Positions 6,023 through 7,484 of a DNA stretch of 7,484 nt are shown piece by piece (position 1 is the first letter of the stretch; every line of letters starts with the position of its first letter). This DNA is from Tannerella sp. (GTDB lineage: Bacteria > Bacteroidota > Bacteroidia > Bacteroidales > Tannerellaceae): NCBI GenBank assembly GCA_031262895.1, contig JAISGW010000054.1:1-7484 (forward strand), read 5' to 3'. The notes beneath the pieces were generated by a model, which did no database searches, had not been told where the DNA came from, and saw nothing but the letters and a program-made list of their open reading frames with translations. A program made the translations under genes and the position numbers.

Positions 6023-7484
6023 AAATTTTTATAGCTTTTCATGGAAAGCTGTATCCTTCGCCGCGCGAGGTCTATGCCTATCACCCTGACGCGTACTTGT
6101 TGATGCACGTGAACGAAGCGCGTGGGGTCGCTGACGAAATGTTCGGACATCTCCGAGATGTGTACCAGCCCGTTTTCCTTGATGCCCAGGTCGACGAAGC
6201 AGCCGAAATTGGTGACGTTGGTGACGACGCCGGGCAGGAGCATGCCTTCCTGCAGGTCTTCAAGTTTGCGTAGCTTGGGGTCGAACTCCAGCACCTGGAT
6301 GTTTTCGCGCGGGTCGCGTCCGGGCTTGTCGAGTTCTTTCATGATGTCTTCGAGCGTAGGCAGGCCGGTCGTAGGAGTGACGTATTTTTTCAAGTCCAGT
6401 TGCTTCTTCAGCTCCTTTTTCTCCGTAAGTTCCTGCAGGGAGCAATGCAGGTCGCGGGCCATGGTTTCTACCACGGGATAGCTTTCGGGGTGGACGGCCG
6501 AGTTGTCGAGAGGGTTCTCCGCACCGGGAATACGCAGGAAGCCGGCGCTTTGTTCGAAGGCTTTGGCACCCATGCGGGGCACCTGCATCAACTCGCGGCG
6601 CGTATGAAAAGGCCCGTGTTCGCGGCGGTAGTCGATGATGTTCTGCGCCAGCGCGGGGCCGAGGCCGGAGACGTAAGTGAGCAGGTATTTGCTGGCCGTA
6701 TTCACGTTCACGCCGACGGCGTTCACGCAGCTTTCCACGGTCTGGTCAAGGCTCTTTTTCAGTTGTCCCTGGTCCACGTCGTGCTGGTATTGTCCGACGC
6801 CGATGCTTTTGGGGTCTATCTTTAGCAATTCGGCCAGCGGGTCCATCAGGCGGCGGCCGATGCTGACGGCTCCACGCACCGTCACATCGTAGTCGGGAAA
6901 TTCATCGCGGGCAATTTTGGAAGCCGAATAGACCGAAGCGCCGTCTTCGCTGACGACAAAAACCTGAATCTTGCGGTCGTAGCGCAGGTTGGCGATGAAC
7001 TGTTCGGTTTCGCGACCGGCGGTACCGTTGCCGATGGCGATGGCCTCTATATCATAGGAACCCACCAGACTGAGGATTTTCATACTCGCCTTGGTCAGTT
7101 CGCGCTGGGGCGGATGCGGATAAATAGTTTCGTTGTGCAACAAATTGCCCTGGGCGTCCAAGCAGACGACTTTGCAACCGGTGCGATAGCCCGGGTCAAT
7201 GCCCAAGACGCGCTTTTGCCCCAAAGGCGGCGCAAGCAGTAGCTGACGCAGGTTTTCGGCAAAAACCTTGATAGCTTGAAGGTCGGCTTTTTCTTTCGAC
7301 AGAGCGGCAAATTCGGTTTCGATGGAGGGTTTTAAAAGGCGTTTGTAGGAGTCTTTGACGGCGGTCGCAACCTGTTCAACGGCATGTATGGCTCCCGTAG
7401 AGGCGGGGTTCACACCCGCCCCCGCAATGTTGCGCACAAAGCGTTTGTTTAAAATAGGAAGGGCATTTTCGTCGTTGGGGGAAA
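6019..7484 (-). CDS. tex: Tex-family S1 RNA-binding transcription accessory protein, C-terminal two-thirds (partial)
   Basis: The minus-strand frame is open to the right edge, and the 487 visible residues end at TAG (6021-6019). Tex is a cytoplasmic nucleic-acid-binding protein that affects transcription; full-length homologues have roughly 700-780 residues, so the N-terminus lies outside. Domains in order: the end of the Tex core (YKRLLKPSIETEF, KVFAENLRQLLL); a YqgF/RNase H-like domain starting VLGIDPGYRTGCKVVCLD and including AIAIGNGTAGRETEQF; the conserved VSIGRRLMDPLAELLKIDPK and GVGQYQHDVDQ; tandem helix-hairpin-helix segments (ASKYLLTYVSGLGPALAQNI, then RRELMQVPRMGAKAFEQSAG); and a C-terminal S1 domain (LPGVVTNVTNFGCFVDLGIK to RRRIQLSMK). 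A GTG at 7437 is internal, not the start. Upstream of YKRLLKPS there is an unusual segment, AGAGVNPASTGAIHA, encoded by palindromic DNA. Confidence 0.95.
   Translation of the reverse strand, partial: SPNDENALPILNKRFVRNIAGAGVNPASTGAIHAVEQVATAVKDSYKRLLKPSIETEFAALSKEKADLQAIKVFAENLRQLLLAPPLGQKRVLGIDPGYRTGCKVVCLDAQGNLLHNETIYPHPPQRELTKASMKILSLVGSYDIEAIAIGNGTAGRETEQFIANLRYDRKIQVFVVSEDGASVYSASKIARDEFPDYDVTVRGAVSIGRRLMDPLAELLKIDPKSIGVGQYQHDVDQGQLKKSLDQTVESCVNAVGVNVNTASKYLLTYVSGLGPALAQNIIDYRREHGPFHTRRELMQVPRMGAKAFEQSAGFLRIPGAENPLDNSAVHPESYPVVETMARDLHCSLQELTEKKELKKQLDLKKYVTPTTGLPTLEDIMKELDKPGRDPRENIQVLEFDPKLRKLEDLQEGMLLPGVVTNVTNFGCFVDLGIKENGLVHISEMSEHFVSDPTRFVHVHQQVRVRVIGIDLARRRIQLSMKSYKNF
7399..7428. 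repeat. GC-rich palindrome inside tex, possible short inserted element
   Basis: GGCGGG (7402-7407) and CCCGCC (7415-7420) form an inverted repeat around GTTCACA. In the minus-strand transcript, G-U and G-C pairs could extend the stem by three. It is read in frame within tex as part of AGAGVNPASTGAIHA. The composition is more GC-rich than the flanking coding sequence. That it is a mobile or REP-like repeat is inference. Confidence 0.45.

Noticed and set aside
6400..6825. Plus-strand frames of up to 141 codons inside tex
   Set aside because: They lie opposite the highly conserved Tex domains and are shadow frames.

Overview
The window looks like a chromosomal segment from a member of the Bacteroidetes, most likely the order Bacteroidales. 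The evidence is three copies of the Bacteroides-type promoter element TAnnTTTG ahead of genes, AT-rich leaders without Shine-Dalgarno sequences, a DUF4831-like secreted protein (a family I know only from this group), and GAPDH, POT transporter and Tex sequences of the Bacteroidales type. By eye the coding GC is a little above 50%, higher than typical Bacteroides. I cannot name the genus.

Layout from left to right. Bases 1-98 are the 3' end of a gene whose last 31 residues resemble the C-terminus of a branched-chain aminotransferase (ilvE). After 39 bp comes an exported DUF1080/3-keto-disaccharide hydrolase-family protein (138-932), closed by a perfect 16-bp hairpin (964-998). A promoter near 1083 drives type I glyceraldehyde-3-phosphate dehydrogenase (1148-2158), followed by a classic intrinsic terminator (2184-2228). 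The 434-bp gap after gapA holds a 21-bp tandem repeat array (about 2266-2424) and a second promoter near 2558. That promoter serves an NAD(P)H-dependent FMN reductase-like flavoprotein (2593-3141). A third promoter near 3169 serves a DUF4831-like secreted protein (3203-4270). Next is a POT-family peptide transporter (4340-6022). Its stop codon overlaps by 4 bp the stop codon of a convergent gene for the RNA-binding transcription accessory protein Tex, which runs off the right edge on the minus strand (7484-6019).

The genes are mostly housekeeping or metabolic (glycolysis, amino acid metabolism, flavin redox, peptide uptake, transcription-associated RNA binding) plus two exported proteins of poorly known role. 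Most seem to have their own promoter and I see no pathway-level operon. I did not find a convincing new multi-gene system. The observations most worth a second look are the 21-bp minisatellite, a palindrome-bearing in-frame segment inside tex that looks like an inserted element, the overlapping stops of dtpT and tex, and the substituted proton-coupling motif in the peptide transporter.
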